From Malania oleifera (taxonomy: Eukaryota; Streptophyta; Magnoliopsida; Santalales; Ximeniaceae): a DNA stretch of 64,000 nucleotides. The stretch's first letter is position 1. The number at the start of each line of letters is the position of its first letter. The notes under the pieces are model-generated. The model worked only from the letters and a program-made list of their open reading frames with translations, ran no database searches and was not told where the DNA came from. The stretch covers positions 88,271,191-88,335,190 of the forward strand of contig NC_080423.1 of the NCBI RefSeq assembly GCF_029873635.1, read 5' to 3'. This document shows positions 36,714 through 48,819 of this stretch, one piece after another. The position numbers were made by a program, and so were the translations under genes.

Positions 36714-37354
36714 TGTTAGAATTGGTATATTCCCAAGAAGGGGGGTAAATTGAAATTTTAAACTTTTCTCCTAAGTTGAATTAGATGTTAGCAGAATATT
36801 ACAACCTAGGGTCTTTCTGTGCAATTCCAAATACGCCGATAAATATAATATACGGAAATTTAAATCAAGCGTATCATTCACATAATAACATACACGTGGA
36901 GTAAATATAAAGTGCAGAAATATAAACAAACACACGATATGTTATCGGAGTTTGGCTAACTGTGCCTATGTCCCCGCCTCTGGCTTGCAAATCTGAGAAT
37001 TCCACTAATAGCTCACTTAAGGATGGAGCGACACCGATTACAATTAGGTCAATTAGCACAGAACTGATATCAACCTTAACCAGATCAATTAGCCGGGCTG
37101 ACCTCAACCTACACGCTTTAACAGGATGACACACCTAACTTTCCTAACCAGGTCTAAGCCAATCCGGGACTATTCCAGGGCTAGTATCCCTCTTCAGGCC
37201 CGTGCCTAGAATACAACAATTTTGCTAAATCAAATTATATCGGTATAGTGATTGTGCTTCGTGTAAAGCAGATATGTACCCAAATACGCGCAATTACATA
37301 CACCACAATATGATTTAATATGTAAGCTCAATGTGGTCCAATATCTCAAATCTC

Positions 37355-37356
<2 letters not shown>

Positions 37357-37401
<45 letters not shown>
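37357..37401. repeat. (AT)n microsatellite
   Basis: About 22 AT units inside solo LTR A; absent from the equivalent place in solo LTR C. Confidence 0.95.
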
Positions 37402-37403
<2 letters not shown>

Positions 37404-38179
37404 CTATTAGTGTAATGAGTGCGTGAGAGTATCAATCAAGCAATATTTGTATCACAAGATATTAAGCCAATAAGTTCACACAAAGATGTCAAGTCTCAAA
37501 TATTTCAATCAGTAGGATGTTTCAAGCATGTAAATATCAAATGATGTATATGCTTGATTTGCAAAAGATGTGGAATTTTTGTATTCAGCAAATAATATAT
37601 GAGTGAATGAATATTGTAACAAAGATCACTATCACATAAACAAATATCTTCTCAAAGTTATATCAAAATAAATGCCACAAGATATTTGAAAATGTTTCGA
37701 AGAGATTTTACAATCCACAAACAAATACGAACTTCTTAAGTTATTGCAATGGATATGCAATACTCATAAGTTTAATACAAGTCTTCCTAGGTGAGACTTA
37801 TTAACAAGGTCCCCTGAGAATACTTAGGTTTAACTCTCAAGGAAATTATATCAAACAACTAGAGCAATGAGAGCGAACGTATATGCACAACCACACTTAA
37901 ACACACTTATAAAGATATTTTAGAAGTAAGATCTGGTAAGAATAAGTGTTGGAGGCTCAAAGATGAGTATTATGTGTTTTGGGATTTTCAGAGAATTTCA
38001 CCCTAATCAATTCTGCTAATCTCTTGCTAATCTTAGCAAATGATGGGTTATATATAAACTTTGGAAGAATTATAGCCATTAGGATATGTAAGGTATTATT
38101 AATATTGTTTAAGATCATTTTAACCCTAATTAACCCTGTTTAAAAATGTTTAACCGCGATAAAAATCTGGGCAATTCGA

Positions 38180-38710
38180 GAGGTCCGGTCGACCAGAACC
38201 ATTTCGGTCGACCAGAGTTCATATGATTCGGTCGACCAGGACACTTTTGAACTGAGACTCGGTCGACCGTAAGTGGGTGATTTTCCATTTTACTGAGATT
38301 CGGTCGACTAGACCATTTTGAACTGAATAGTTCGGTCGACCAGACCGTTGAGATTTCTCCCGAGGACCCTTAGTCGACTAGGTAGTTGGTATTCATTTTT
38401 GGCTCGGTCGACCAGAAAGTCAATTTGTTGACCTCATAAGGTTTCAGTCGACCAAGGGTTTTGAACTACATTGGTTCGGCCGACCAAGACCTTGGTCAAC
38501 TGTTGACCCAGACCTGTTTTGGTCGACTGGGCAGAATGAACTGCCAAGGTCAGTGGACCGAAAGTGCACAATGTGTGCATTTCAATCCTGTCTTGAAACA
38601 CAAAAACTCTAATCAAGTGCCTAACATACATAGGTGCAATGGTGAGTGTCTTAAAGTCATTTATGTCCAATTAAAGACACCGAAAAAGTCTGGTGTCGGT
38701 CGACCAAAGG
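38180..38710 (-). repeat. GTCGAC-palindrome array in solo LTR A
   Basis: About a dozen GGTCGACC-centred words (TTCGGTCGACCAGA, GTCGACTAG variants) spaced 20-60 bp apart. It ends some 130 bp upstream of the minus-strand TATA box, so it occupies the U3 promoter part. Confidence 0.85.
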
Positions 38711-38997
38711 GTAAAACCTAAGGTTTTTCTAAGGTTGTGTTTGGTTTTGAGCTTACGTATTATATCATGCAAGTGATGTGTGTGAGCTTATTACAAACCA
38801 ATCCCTATTTACTATTATAGACCAATTACACAGCTGAATATATTACAATTGAAAACAATAATTGGTTTTCAAGCTTTACTTGTTTTGTGCCCATCTCGAT
38901 CTTAATAATTTTAGTTCCTGCACAAAATCCCAAACACCCATTAGATACAATATGTATTTGTCATAATCAAAATCGGGCATGGCCTATAAGGTCAACA

Positions 38998-39526
38998 ACA
39001 TTAGTCAAAGATAGTTCAAGTAAGACGAGTCTTTCTAAATTATATTTTTAATTAATATTTGCAAAACAAAATAAATTAAAGAATTAATTATAAAATACTC
39101 AATTTTGTCTTTAAATCAAATAGTATTAAAAAATATGATTTGAAATAGTACTTCAAATATTTTAATTTCATTTCACTCCTCTAAAATCGAAATCATTTTT
39201 AATATCCTCCTTAAGTTATACTTGAGAAAATGTTCTAAATATCAATATTTTAACAAAAAACACAAGGGTGGCTCAAACAAAGGATCGAATTGAGCTTGTG
39301 AAAAACCATAAATGCATGCAACTTGGTAAAAAATGTTCTTTGCAGTTTTTTTTTTTTTAATTTAGAGTTGAAATCAATTCCTTGAAAGTATAAGAAATGA
39401 GTTTAAATTGTTATAAAATTGTATAGTTGCCCGTTTAAATTATTGATCCTCTAATTTTGACTTCCACAACTTACTAATTTAGCCTAAAAGTGAAATGTAA
39501 AATTAAAAATTATTTTATAAAAATTA

Positions 39527-39601
<75 letters not shown>

Positions 39602-39805
39602 TAAGAATCCATGTAAATGTATTTAATTCAAGAAAAAACCTATTTATCATAAAGAAAAAAAACAAGAAATAATACAAGTAATGTAACACTGCATGATTTG
39701 TTCAATGTATTGAGTATGCAAAGTTAACACTTTGTTCAATGTATTGAGTATGTAAAGTTAATTAATTCTAATAAATGATAATATGCCATATATGCAAAGT
39801 CAACC
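38998..39805. other. Core between inverted arms, right part, no gene
   Basis: AT-rich. A compound (AAT)n-(GAT)n microsatellite lies at 39530-39601; the Asn/Asp-run reading frame over it is not a gene. A 28-bp repeat (TTTGTTCAATGTATTGAGTA, twice near 39700-39750) precedes the right arm. Confidence 0.45.
39530..39601. repeat. (AAT)n(GAT)n compound microsatellite
   Basis: About 11 AAT units followed by about 12 GAT units. Confidence 0.95.
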
Positions 39806-40278
39806 AAACTTCTAGAGAGAGAGAGAGTCGAGGAGAGAGAGAGAGGATTTTTCTGTGAAATGAAACGGAATAAAATATGTTAACAGATAAAAAATTCATA
39901 AATAAATAAATAAACAAATAAATTCTTTATTTGTTTATTTATTTATTTATTTATTTTTAGAAATTGACCATGGATTTAGTTTAGGAGAAATTTTTGGGGA
40001 GAGATAAACTAGGAAGGCACCGTTGCTTTCCGCGTGCAATTTGCAAGAAGTAGTTAGAATTAATACTCATTAATAAGATCCACACTAAAAACTTTTATAT
40101 GCAAATGCCCATACAAATCTTGCAAGACCATACTGCGAGATTTAAGTAAATCTCATAGCACCATCCTGTGAGATTTGGCCGCCACGCGTCAGCACACGAA
40201 TTCCCTTTGCCGTTTAAATTTCACAAGACCATACTACGAGATTACATAAGCCTTAAAATAAGAATTTTTTTTTCCAAA
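39806..40278 (-). repeat. Right arm of long inverted repeat
   Basis: Reverse complement of 35590-36003, somewhat longer because of extra sequence around 40030-40080 and a longer GA tract (39813-39845). With the left arm it encloses 3.8 kb, of which 2.3 kb is solo LTR A; the original core was about 1.5 kb. Confidence 0.8.
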
Positions 40279-40806
40279 ACAAAGTATTATTTAATATTTT
40301 ATTAAATAATAAAATTAAAATGAGAAAAAAAAACTCAAGATTTGTGTCTTTTTGACAAATTTCGAAAGAAGTCCCTACAAATTTTAAAATCTCTTGATAG
40401 GCATTTGAAATTTTTGAAATTTCGGAAGAAGTTTGTATCAGTTTTGACAAACCTCAAGGGAGGCTTGACCTAATAATTATTATCTATCTCTAGTTATTAA
40501 TTTGTAAATAAAAAAATACATTTTATTTACTTTTGGTAATAACACTTTTTTCCTTTTTAAGGTGGTTCACTAGATAACGATTTTTTAAATTGAGATTAAA
40601 TGGTGATCCTCAAGTGGAAAAGGATAGAAAGACTTGTTTGATATCTTGATGAATTATCTAAATACCAAAGAGTCTTGAATACCATCACATTAAAAATACA
40701 TTTTTTTTTATTGTGTAAACTATTAATGTCTTAAGAGCGAATTTTAAAATTACATACATATTTTATGATTGGTTGGTTGTTTAAGAGCTGAATTATTATT
40801 AGTTAT

Positions 40807-40869
<63 letters not shown>

Positions 40870-41090
40870 TGTGGGCAGACTAAGACGAAGAAAGTTTGCA
40901 CAATTCATGCTTGCTATAGTGGACTGCTTCCCAAAATATCTCATTCCGTGGTCGCATTTTCCCTCACTCACCATTTTGCTTTGCCCATTTCTTATTTTCC
41001 TATCTCAGTTCATCTTTAAAATTCCTCTTCCTCTCTTAATTTTCCTCTATCTTAGCAGATACAATCTCTCAATTTGTGTATTTTTTCTTA
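40279..41090. other. No gene seen; (TC)n at 40809-40866
   Basis: AT-rich spacer with a TC microsatellite of 29 units. The 130-codon frame across it (Ser/Leu run, then hydrophobic sequence) reflects the repeat and pyrimidine-rich DNA and has no family motif. Confidence 0.5.
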
Positions 41091-41337
41091 TTTGCGATTT
41101 TGTCAAACTTTCCCTTATTGATAAATCCATCAACCTTCCCCTCAATAACAAAATTTATTAATATTTTCTTTTAAAATTTATAATTAATTCTCTAATAATA
41201 GTCTTTAAAATCTATTCGAATTAAATATGTCTTTTTTCGTCCTGAATACATAGTGAAAGCACACAATTACGCACGAACGAATCAATAACCACCCATGCAA
41301 TCACTCGATGATGAATAGAACTCAAGAAGCAAACACT

Positions 41338-41660
41338 CAGTTGGGGCTGACACTTCACAATATGGGGCCCTAGGCGAATGATTTAATTAGTGGCCCTTAA
41401 TATTTTGTTTAATTTTTATTTTTATTTAAAATTATTTTTTCTAACTTTTTGAGATACAAAATCACAAATTAAAGTTTTATATTCAAGATTATATTGAGAC
41501 TTGAAAAAGAAAGAATTAACTTACATTTACTTTATTTTTTAAAATACAACTTCATTTACTTTTGAGATAGTGAGAAAGTCAATGTATGAGAAGAAATGAT
41601 ATTATAAATAATGTTAACATTAAAAAAAATTGGGGGCCCCAACTTTTGAAATAGTGGGAA
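41338..41660 (-). mobile_element. hAT-like element fragment
   Basis: CAGTTGGGGCTGACACTTCAC and on through ATGGGGCCCTAGGCG matches the complement of the right end of the 173-1014 element, and TTGGGGGCCCCAA near 41630 matches the complement of its left part. The far terminus is missing. Confidence 0.6.
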
Positions 41661-41922
41661 AATCTTTTTTATTTGCCATTTTGTCAAACTTTCCCTTATT
41701 GATTAATTCATCAACCTTCCCCTCAATAACAAAATTTATTAATATTTTCTTTTAAAATTTTTAATTAATTCTCTAATAATAGTCTTTAAAATCTATTCCT
41801 ATTAAATATGTTGTTTTTCATCTCGGACATGCAACGGAAACACACAATCACACACAAACGAATCAACAACCATCCCTGTAATCACTCTATGATGAATAAA
41901 ACTTAAGAAGCAAACACTTAGT

Positions 41923-42076
41923 CAGGGTTGGCTCTTCACAATATGAGGCCCTACGCGAATGATTTAATTAGGAGCTCTTAATATTTTTTTTAATTTTATT
42001 TTTATTTAAAATTAATTTTTCTAAGTTGTTTGAGATGCAAAATCACTAATTAAAGTTTTATATTCAAGATTACATT
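41923..42076 (-). mobile_element. hAT-like element fragment, second copy
   Basis: CAGGGTTGGCTCTTCACAAT is the same terminus as at 41338, carried by the tandem duplication. Only 154 bp remain. Confidence 0.55.
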
Positions 42077-43015
42077 TGTAGACACCCCAATTTTAACTAG
42101 GTCACCTCAAGCAAACCTAGCAAAGCAAGACTTAGCTTTGAGATCTAAAGGACCCAGAGTTTTAAAATTGAGACCCTGAGTACCCGTGGTTTTCAAGAAA
42201 AAGAGTCAAGCCCTTTTAATCTCCTTTAGACATCCTCAATGCAGTCCCTATAGTTTCAGAAGTCACTAAAGGCTAGGCTTCATTGTCGTTCAATTTTAGA
42301 GTCAAAGTCCTATTCTCTAAAGTTGATTGTACTTTTAAAAAAAAACCCAACATTAGTTCAGGGTACTCATTCAAATCGAAAGTGATCCTTTAAATTTTAG
42401 AGTTATTGTTCTACATGATAGGCCTAGGTCTCATTCTCCAAGTTTTCAATTTTAATGTCAAATCCAAAAAGTTAGTTTAGAATTCATTTTTCCTTATAAT
42501 AAGTCGAGGATTTCAAAATTCAATAAAATCATTTTAGAGTCCTCATAATGGATCAAGTATGGACCTTTAATTCCAAAATCTTTATTCTGGTCCTCTAAGA
42601 TTTAATTTCAAAGCCCAGGGATTATTTTTAATTAATTGAGTCTTTTAAGTTTCCATGAGTCTGGGAGTTCTCAAACTTTTAGTCGAGCTTTCAAAATCTT
42701 AGATCGTTTGAAATTGGGTCTTAATTTCAAAATCAGATTGTGTTTAGGTATTAAAGCTATATGCTGATGACCGTGTCTGTTTGGCTGAAATTGGTCAACT
42801 GGTTTGGGTCAAAATTGGTCAATTTATTTGGTTAAGATTGGTCAACGCTGGGAGTTGTGACTAAAGAAGGGGTACATCAGTTGTTTAGCACAAAGAGCAC
42901 ATGTGTGCACATACACACATATGCATTTAAACATACAAATGGGAAAGCTGCAAAATTATACAAAATAAAGGAAGTAAAAATAAAATATACACAAAGGACT
43001 GTACATGTAATGACC
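42077..43015 (+). mobile_element. Possible LTR of another retroelement, left part
   Basis: It begins TGTAGACACCCCAATTTTAA, a start common in plant gypsy LTRs, directly abutting the hAT fragment. It is pyrimidine-patterned non-coding sequence with many AAATCTTAGAG-like words. It is interrupted at 43016 by solo LTR 4 and seems to continue after 45073. I cannot define its end or find its partner LTR. Confidence 0.35.
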
Positions 43016-45068
43016 TGCTATTTAATTGGATTTTTATTTTTTTATTTTTTATACTATAACATTTGAAATGCTCTGATACCATATTGGATTAAACCCAATC
43101 ATCAACCTAAGCAGTAGAAAGCGAAAATCAAATAACATAACCATACATAGTTATATACAATACCAGAGTGCTAAATTGTTTCCCAAAATATACATATATA
43201 ACTGTTCCCCAGAAATATCCTCAACTGGCTAAGGTTATAAAAAAATACTCCCAAAAAAATACTCACTCTAATATCAGGGCAATACTGAGGCCCCTCTATC
43301 TACGAGCTTGATCTGCTCGCCTACCTAGGTCACCTGAAAAATGTTAAAATAATTGGGATGAGCCAACGCTCAGTAAGACAAAATATGCTATTGCTAGTGT
43401 GTGGCAAATAAGTACAATAATATGGAAATTTGTTTCTATAAAATCATGTATAACTGGATCTGTAAATACAGTACAAGTAATAGAAACCACCACCATTTCC
43501 ATGTTGCTTAACATATTAGTATTTTAGGTTACTATTTAAAATACTTCTAATATACATAAGTATATTCTCTGTCTCTGCAAATTTGTATATACATAATAGT
43601 AACTGAAAACTTCCTAGTGGATAATTGTGTGTCATGATTTAATCCCTCATGACAAGATTGTGCGGCTTGTAGGCGGGATCTACCCTGGTTGGCCAACCGG
43701 GGTAAACCACTATACTCCCTTGGTCTAATCGGCCCTCCTCAACCCATATCTGATGGGGAGTCTGTCCACGTCAGGGCACTATACGATTGACCTACTACCA
43801 CGTATTATCTAAATAGGTGGTTGCACTTTGTAAACTGTATGTAGCTACGGTACCATGCTCTGTAACTGTATGGTCCAACAAGGTCTGATACTATATAATA
43901 CATCTCTATATAGAACTATCTGATTTACCATGATTCTGAAATAACTGTATTTACCATGACAATGAAATAAACTGTAACTGTGTCAACTGTGTTTCTGAAC
44001 TGAACTGTAATCTGTAAGTCATGGTACTGGAAACTATATAATCATGGTACTAAAATCTGTATAATCATGGTACTAAAAACTGTATAATTATGGTATTCTG
44101 TAATTACTATAAAACATAACCACTGATTGTTTATTCTGTAAAACATATCCTGAAAGTACGGTAAAACATGTTTTTGTACTATATTTATATTCTCAAGCCA
44201 CACAGTGATTTAATACATAATATTTATAATTAATAATCTGTATAATGTCTTGCTATGAATAATAAACTGGTAAAAATATACATTTCATACTGGAAATCAT
44301 TTTAAAACTACCTAACATAACATATTTCCCTTACCTGATTTCAGCTAAAACCCTTCTACTGTAACGGGTCCTACACCCGCAGGGTTCTCCACTTAACATC
44401 CTGAAAACCATAAATCACATAATAAAATATCAATATTTCTTTGGCTGCATCATTTCTTACAACTGCTGAAATGCCTAATTCCGAATGAAAGACCTTACCC
44501 TGGATTTGGGATGAATTCCAACTTTGCCCCACTGACGATCTGCTCCGGTAGACTTGTAGAGAACTCTGCCAGGAGTGTCGTAGTGGCCTCAGATCATCGA
44601 TCCAGCGACTGACGAGTGCGAAATCGAAGAGAGAAGGCGGAAGGGCCATAGGAGAGAGAGAGAAGAGGGTTTGCGGTTGAATTTCTGTGATTAAAATTAG
44701 TTTAGGGCTCTTTATACTACAGGATTTGTTAACGAGCCACGTCATCTCATCGACGAGTCCTTAAGTAATTTCGTCGACGAGCGTCGATGAGTCCTTAAGT
44801 AATTTCGTCGATGAACCTTACCATTTAGAGTAGCCCAAATTCTTCTCTCGGTATTTTCTAGTCAACGAGATGGGACCTCGTTGACGAGGTCTTGAAGAAC
44901 CCTCGTTAATGAACCCCTGTATTCATCGACGAGGCCTAGAAATTTCTTGAAATTGTTATTACCTCCAAAGTGCGATGTCGTCGATGAAGTCTACTGCCTC
45001 CCTATGTTCCTGTTTCCATTTTCCTCCCTCTTTATTATTAAAATGCTATTATTCTTCGGGTCACTACA
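43016..45068 (-). mobile_element. Solo LTR 4 of the TGTAGAGACC family
   Basis: 2053 bp. In plus view it begins TGTAATGACC and ends GGGTCACTACA, flanked by GTACA and GCACA (4 of 5). On the minus strand it has the family layout: CGTCGACGAG palindromes (44725-44990), TATAAAG (44710-44716) and a short GA tract (44651-44664, a TC tract on the element's own strand). The interior carries tandem words like ATAATCATGGTACT (44030-44100). The conserved block TTGTGCGGCTTGTAGGCGGG (about 43660) is shared with the gypsy LTR at 55063-57337, linking this family to that element. Confidence 0.82.
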
Positions 45069-45073
45069 GCACA

Positions 45074-46132
45074 AATAATGGTTGCATAACCAACAACCTG
45101 GGGGTACATGCAGAAATTATAGTAAAAATGACAAATAAAAAAAATAAAAATAAAAATGAAGTGCCTCCAATCCAAGCTTGCCAGGCTGGAGTAGCTTAAA
45201 AAGCTCGCCACTCCCCCACTGCCACCTTGCATCACTCCAAAAACCTATGCACAGAAAAGAGAAATAGATGAGTTAGTTAGCAGAAAAAGAAATTAAAAAA
45301 ATAAAAATGCATAGCAATAATAATGGTAAATGCTTTGCTCACTATTCTCGTGCTGCCATTTGGCTCAACAAATTCCCTACGCGCTAGAAAGAATCAAGTG
45401 GTTAGAAGGGAAAATTCAGAAAAAACATAAATGGAAATTCACATGCACAAGAAGGGAATGACACCTGTAAAGGTAAATATTCCCTCTGACATTCTGTTAT
45501 AGGAAATTGGCGCCAAATGGATGCCTAGTCTTCCTATAAATAGGGAGGTTCCTGCACTGTAGTAGGACATTGTAGAAAGCATATAATTACTCTATGAAAA
45601 TCAAGAGAGAGAAAAAGCATACAGAAACCCTGTGAGAATTAAGAGTGCAAGAGCATCAGAGATACTCTGCCAAATTGAGAAGTTAGAACTGAGATAGGAG
45701 AGAAACTCTGCCGAAGCAGAGAGTAGAGGAGAAGGGGAGAGCCGCAGTGCCGGTTGCAAAGAGGCAGTAGCCCTTTCAGGAGTTGGGAAAGCTTTGTTAA
45801 ATTATAGAGGGCCAAACAATCATATCAGGCAACCCGAGGTCCGAAAAAGAAGAAAGGAGGAGAAAAAGTAGAAGGTAAACTCTAAATCATTTCAATTCAT
45901 GTGGTTCTATGTGAGTGCTTGTATGCAGGTACCCCCCCCACCCCCCCAGGTTCATGTTCTTACTTGAACCTGAATTTTTGAACTCAGATAAGGAGCCCCA
46001 CAAACCCGAACGACTGACCCAAACTCAGACTCTGGTTCGGTTTCTTCAAACATTCACCAGACCTAAACCTCATACTCCGACCCAAATTCAGGTTCGAAAT
46101 CCCGAACCATCCCACCAACCGTTTTTAAAAAA
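45074..46132 (+). other. Continuation of interrupted LTR-like sequence; promoter-like TATA
   Basis: After solo LTR 4 the sequence includes TTGGCGCCAA (45508-45517), a perfect 10-bp palindrome, then CCTATAAATAGGG (TATA at 45535-45542), followed by GA-rich leader-like sequence. This looks like an LTR promoter region on the plus strand. A C-run, CCCCCCCCACCCCCCC, lies at about 45931. No protein motif was found in the Pro/Thr-rich open frames after it. Confidence 0.35.
45535..45542 (+). promoter_or_regulatory. TATA box of the interrupted LTR-like sequence
   Basis: TATAAATA in the context CTTCCTATAAATAGGGAGG, a strong plant-type TATA context. Confidence 0.5.
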
Positions 46133-46400
46133 CCAAGCCCATTGACCCGCTTTCAAAACAAGCCCACCAACCGTTTTTAAAAACCAAGCCCATTGACCTA
46201 TTTTCAAAACAAGCCCACCAACCATTTTTTTTTTTTTAATTGAGCCCATTGACCCTCAATTTTTAAAAAGACCCCACAAACCGTTTTTTAAAATTGAGCC
46301 CATTAACCCTTAATTTTAAAAAAGACCCACCAACAATTTTTTTAACCAAGCCCATTGACTCGTTTTTAAGACAAGCCCACTAACTTTTTTTTTTTTTTAA
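46133..46400. repeat. Degenerate minisatellite, unit about 55-65 bp
   Basis: Units read AAGCCCATTGACC, a T-rich spacer, ACAAGCCCACCAACC, then a TTTTTAAAA spacer, repeated about five times with drift. Confidence 0.75.
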
Positions 46401-48214
46401 AGCCCAACTCTCAATGTTAAAAAAAAAAAAGGAAAAAAATCCAAAGCCCAAAAATATTTTTCTAACCCAAGGCCCATTAACCCAGCTTTTAAACCAAAGC
46501 CCAAGAACACTTGCTAATCCCAAGCCCAAATCTCAGAGCCCACATGTGATCCAGACATGTGTTAACCCACTCACCCAGGTTAGCTCACTGAACTCATTCG
46601 AGTTCGTCGGAATCAACACATACACACACTCACTGGGTTGTCTCACACGAGTCAACCCTGACACGCACTCACCGAGTCGAAGACAAGTTGACTCGTCTTC
46701 AACCCCACCAACCCACTTGAAGCCCAACTTCGAACAGACCCCCTCGCAGACACCTAGATTTGAACAACAAGCAATCAGTATACACCAACAAAAAACAAAA
46801 AAAAATAATAATAGAAGGTTGGAAAAAGCACTTATCTTTGTGTACTCGACCCGACCCGACCTCTCAGAGATCTCAGTACCAAATCCTTAGTTGGAACCAC
46901 AAAGTTTTAGGAATCGCAACATCACCTCACGGATCTCAAGTGTGCACCTCCAGGGTAGGGGAAGAGACCAAAGCCTAATAAAAAGAAAACAAGAGGGTGA
47001 GAAGAAAGATTTGGGTAATAATTTGAAACCTCAAGGTTTCGAAAATCAGAGAAAGGAAAGGAAGAGTGAGGGGGTCTCTTGGGGATGGTTAGGGTTCGCA
47101 GTGACATCACCATTTCCAAAACCTAGATGGGAAGTGGTGAAAGAACTAGGATATAAGCTTTAGAGAAGAGAGTTGTAGAGAGGGTGAGGGAAAAGAGAAA
47201 CCCTAGGAGTTGCAGAGAAGAGAAATAGGAAGAACAGGGAAAGAGAGGGAGAGAGAAGAGAGAGAGAGGGTGTTTGAGAGAATGAGAAAGGAAAAATGAA
47301 CAAAACGCAAAATTTGGGCTTAAGTATGTCAAGCCTTAGGACCGTAGGATTTCCCCATGTGGCATAATATGTTTCGTCCGATGAAGCCACGTGCGAGATA
47401 TCTCCATGGCCATTCGTTCTATGGCTCCCATCAATGGCCAAGATGATCCTAGGATCGAGGGTCCCTTTGATCCCCGCATACCCACTCACCGTTTGATGCG
47501 CGGAGTCCTTGTCCACTCAGCTTTTAATGCAAAGAAAATGGCTGGATCTCAGCCATTGGATCACATTTCCATCAATGACCCAGATCGCTCTGCGTCAGTG
47601 TTGTTAGCACTGGATGTCCTCGTGTCCTATCTCTCCACGCGTTAACAACTAGGATCTACCCCGTGTCAGGAGCATTAATGGCCAATGGCACGTGTACCTG
47701 CCCCTTTGCTCGCGCATGTGGCACATGGTATCCCTATCTCCTCCCCTATTAATGTCTACCAGTCCATCCGTATCAACCGTTTGATCATCCTTGATGGACG
47801 ATCAAGATTGGCCATAGCCTCCACTCGGTGATGCTTGGCGGCATGCCATGCTAAGACGTTAATGCTCCCTATTGCTAGTCGTTAGATCTTTGCCACATCA
47901 ACAACTCTAGTTACCTACGTCAGAGTCATCATTAATTCTCGTAGGTTATCTCGCTGGGAAGCCAACACGTGGCCGCTTGGTCCCCTGGTAATAAATGCAC
48001 CTTGTCACACCTTGGCCATTAGATCCCTGCGCCTGAATCGAAGGAAGTGATCCGGCCACGTCAGAAGACCATTTAGATACTTGATGCGTGGCACTATCTC
48101 CACCGTGCATCAAAAGGAGTTGCATGGGATTCACTCGGCCGTTCGATTGTCACTTCTCACACGGCCACGATTTGCCCACGACAGCAAACCTGACACGTTC
48201 CCATGGACTCAACC
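46401..48214. other. GC-richer repetitive sequence, no gene recognised
   Basis: 46400-46900 is C/A-rich; 47160-47290 is GA-rich. From about 47340 to 48150 the sequence is GC-richer and repeatedly shows GCCATTNGATC and CCGTTTGAT words with CACGTGGC-type boxes. Frames of 60-158 codons here give Pro/Gln/Asn-rich products without domains. It is probably untranslated retroelement sequence. Confidence 0.4.
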
Positions 48215-48819
48215 TCTGAGCCGGACTTGCTCGCCTCTCTGGATTACCTGAAATGTTTAATAATTTTGGGGTGAGACACCTCGTAATAAGGAGAAACATG
48301 TTATCACCAATGTGTGGCATATTAGTTAGTTGACAACATATCATTTAATTAATATTGTATACAATTTACATCAAGAAAACACTTGTATAATAGCACATGT
48401 TTATGTCATATAGAATATGAAAATTTCTGAGTTATCTATTCAAGAGTACTTTTATCTATAATACATAATCTTTTCTTTCTGTGTGTACTATACATAACTA
48501 TATATCTATAAACTTCCGCCTAGATGGCTATATGTCATGAGTTACCCCCTCATGACTGGGTTGTGCAGCTTGTAGGCGGAACTAAACACTGGTTGGGATG
48601 AAGCCCTGTGTTCGTCGATGAAATTCTGAAGACCTTCATCGACGAGACCCTGTGTTCGTCGACGAAGCTGGGCAATTTCCTGAATTTATGATTATTTAAT
48701 ATTATCTCCAAAATGCAATGTCGTCGACGAACGCAAAGTCTACAGCCTCCTTCTGTTTCTGTATCTATTTCTCTCCCTCTTTTTATTACTAAAATGCTAT
48801 TATTATCTGGGTCACTACA
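48215..48819 (-). mobile_element. LTR 5 of the TGTAGAGACC family, rearranged
   Basis: The right end GGGTCACTACA is at 48819, with CGTCGACGA palindromes at 48613-48735. The left part (GCTCGCCTCTCTGGATTACCT, and TTGTGCAGCTTGTAGGCGG near 48560) matches solo LTR 4 near 43315-43680. About 1 kb between these parts, including the TATA region, is missing at about 48600, and the left terminus is gone. Confidence 0.7.

Larger units (their letters stand above)
36714..38997 (-). mobile_element. Solo LTR A (GGTCGACC family)
   Basis: 2284 bp bounded by TGTTAGAATT and AAGGTCAACA, flanked by ACAGT and ACATT (4 of 5 match). It has no internal region. It is similar throughout to 52527-54741 and more distantly to 50163-52030; the latter has a primer-binding site on its left, which sets the real orientation as minus. 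It contains TTCGGTCGACCAGA repeats (38180-38710), a TATA box on the minus strand near 38050, and an (AT)n run at 37357-37401. Confidence 0.82.
41091..42076. repeat. Tandem duplication, 580-bp period, 1.7 copies
   Basis: 41091-41496 matches 41671-42076 at a constant offset of 580, starting ATTTGCGATTTTGTCAAAC and including TTCCCCTCAATAACAAA, CGAATCAATAACCA and the hAT-type end. The second copy is cut at 42076 where another element starts. Confidence 0.8.

Noticed and set aside
39490-39672. Small Asn/Asp-run protein
   Set aside because: It is a translation of an (AAT)n(GAT)n microsatellite.
43016-45068. Considered a TIR DNA transposon because of 10-11 bp inverted ends (TGTAATGACC / GGGTCACTACA)
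   Set aside because: The ends are TG...CA, flanking duplications are 5 bp, a TATA box and primer-site-like word are present, and related LTRs flank a gypsy element, so LTR origin is the better reading.
46414-46890. 158-codon Pro/Thr/Gln-rich open frame
   Set aside because: The composition follows the C/A-rich DNA, it is continuous with a minisatellite, and there is no domain, splice context or conserved motif.
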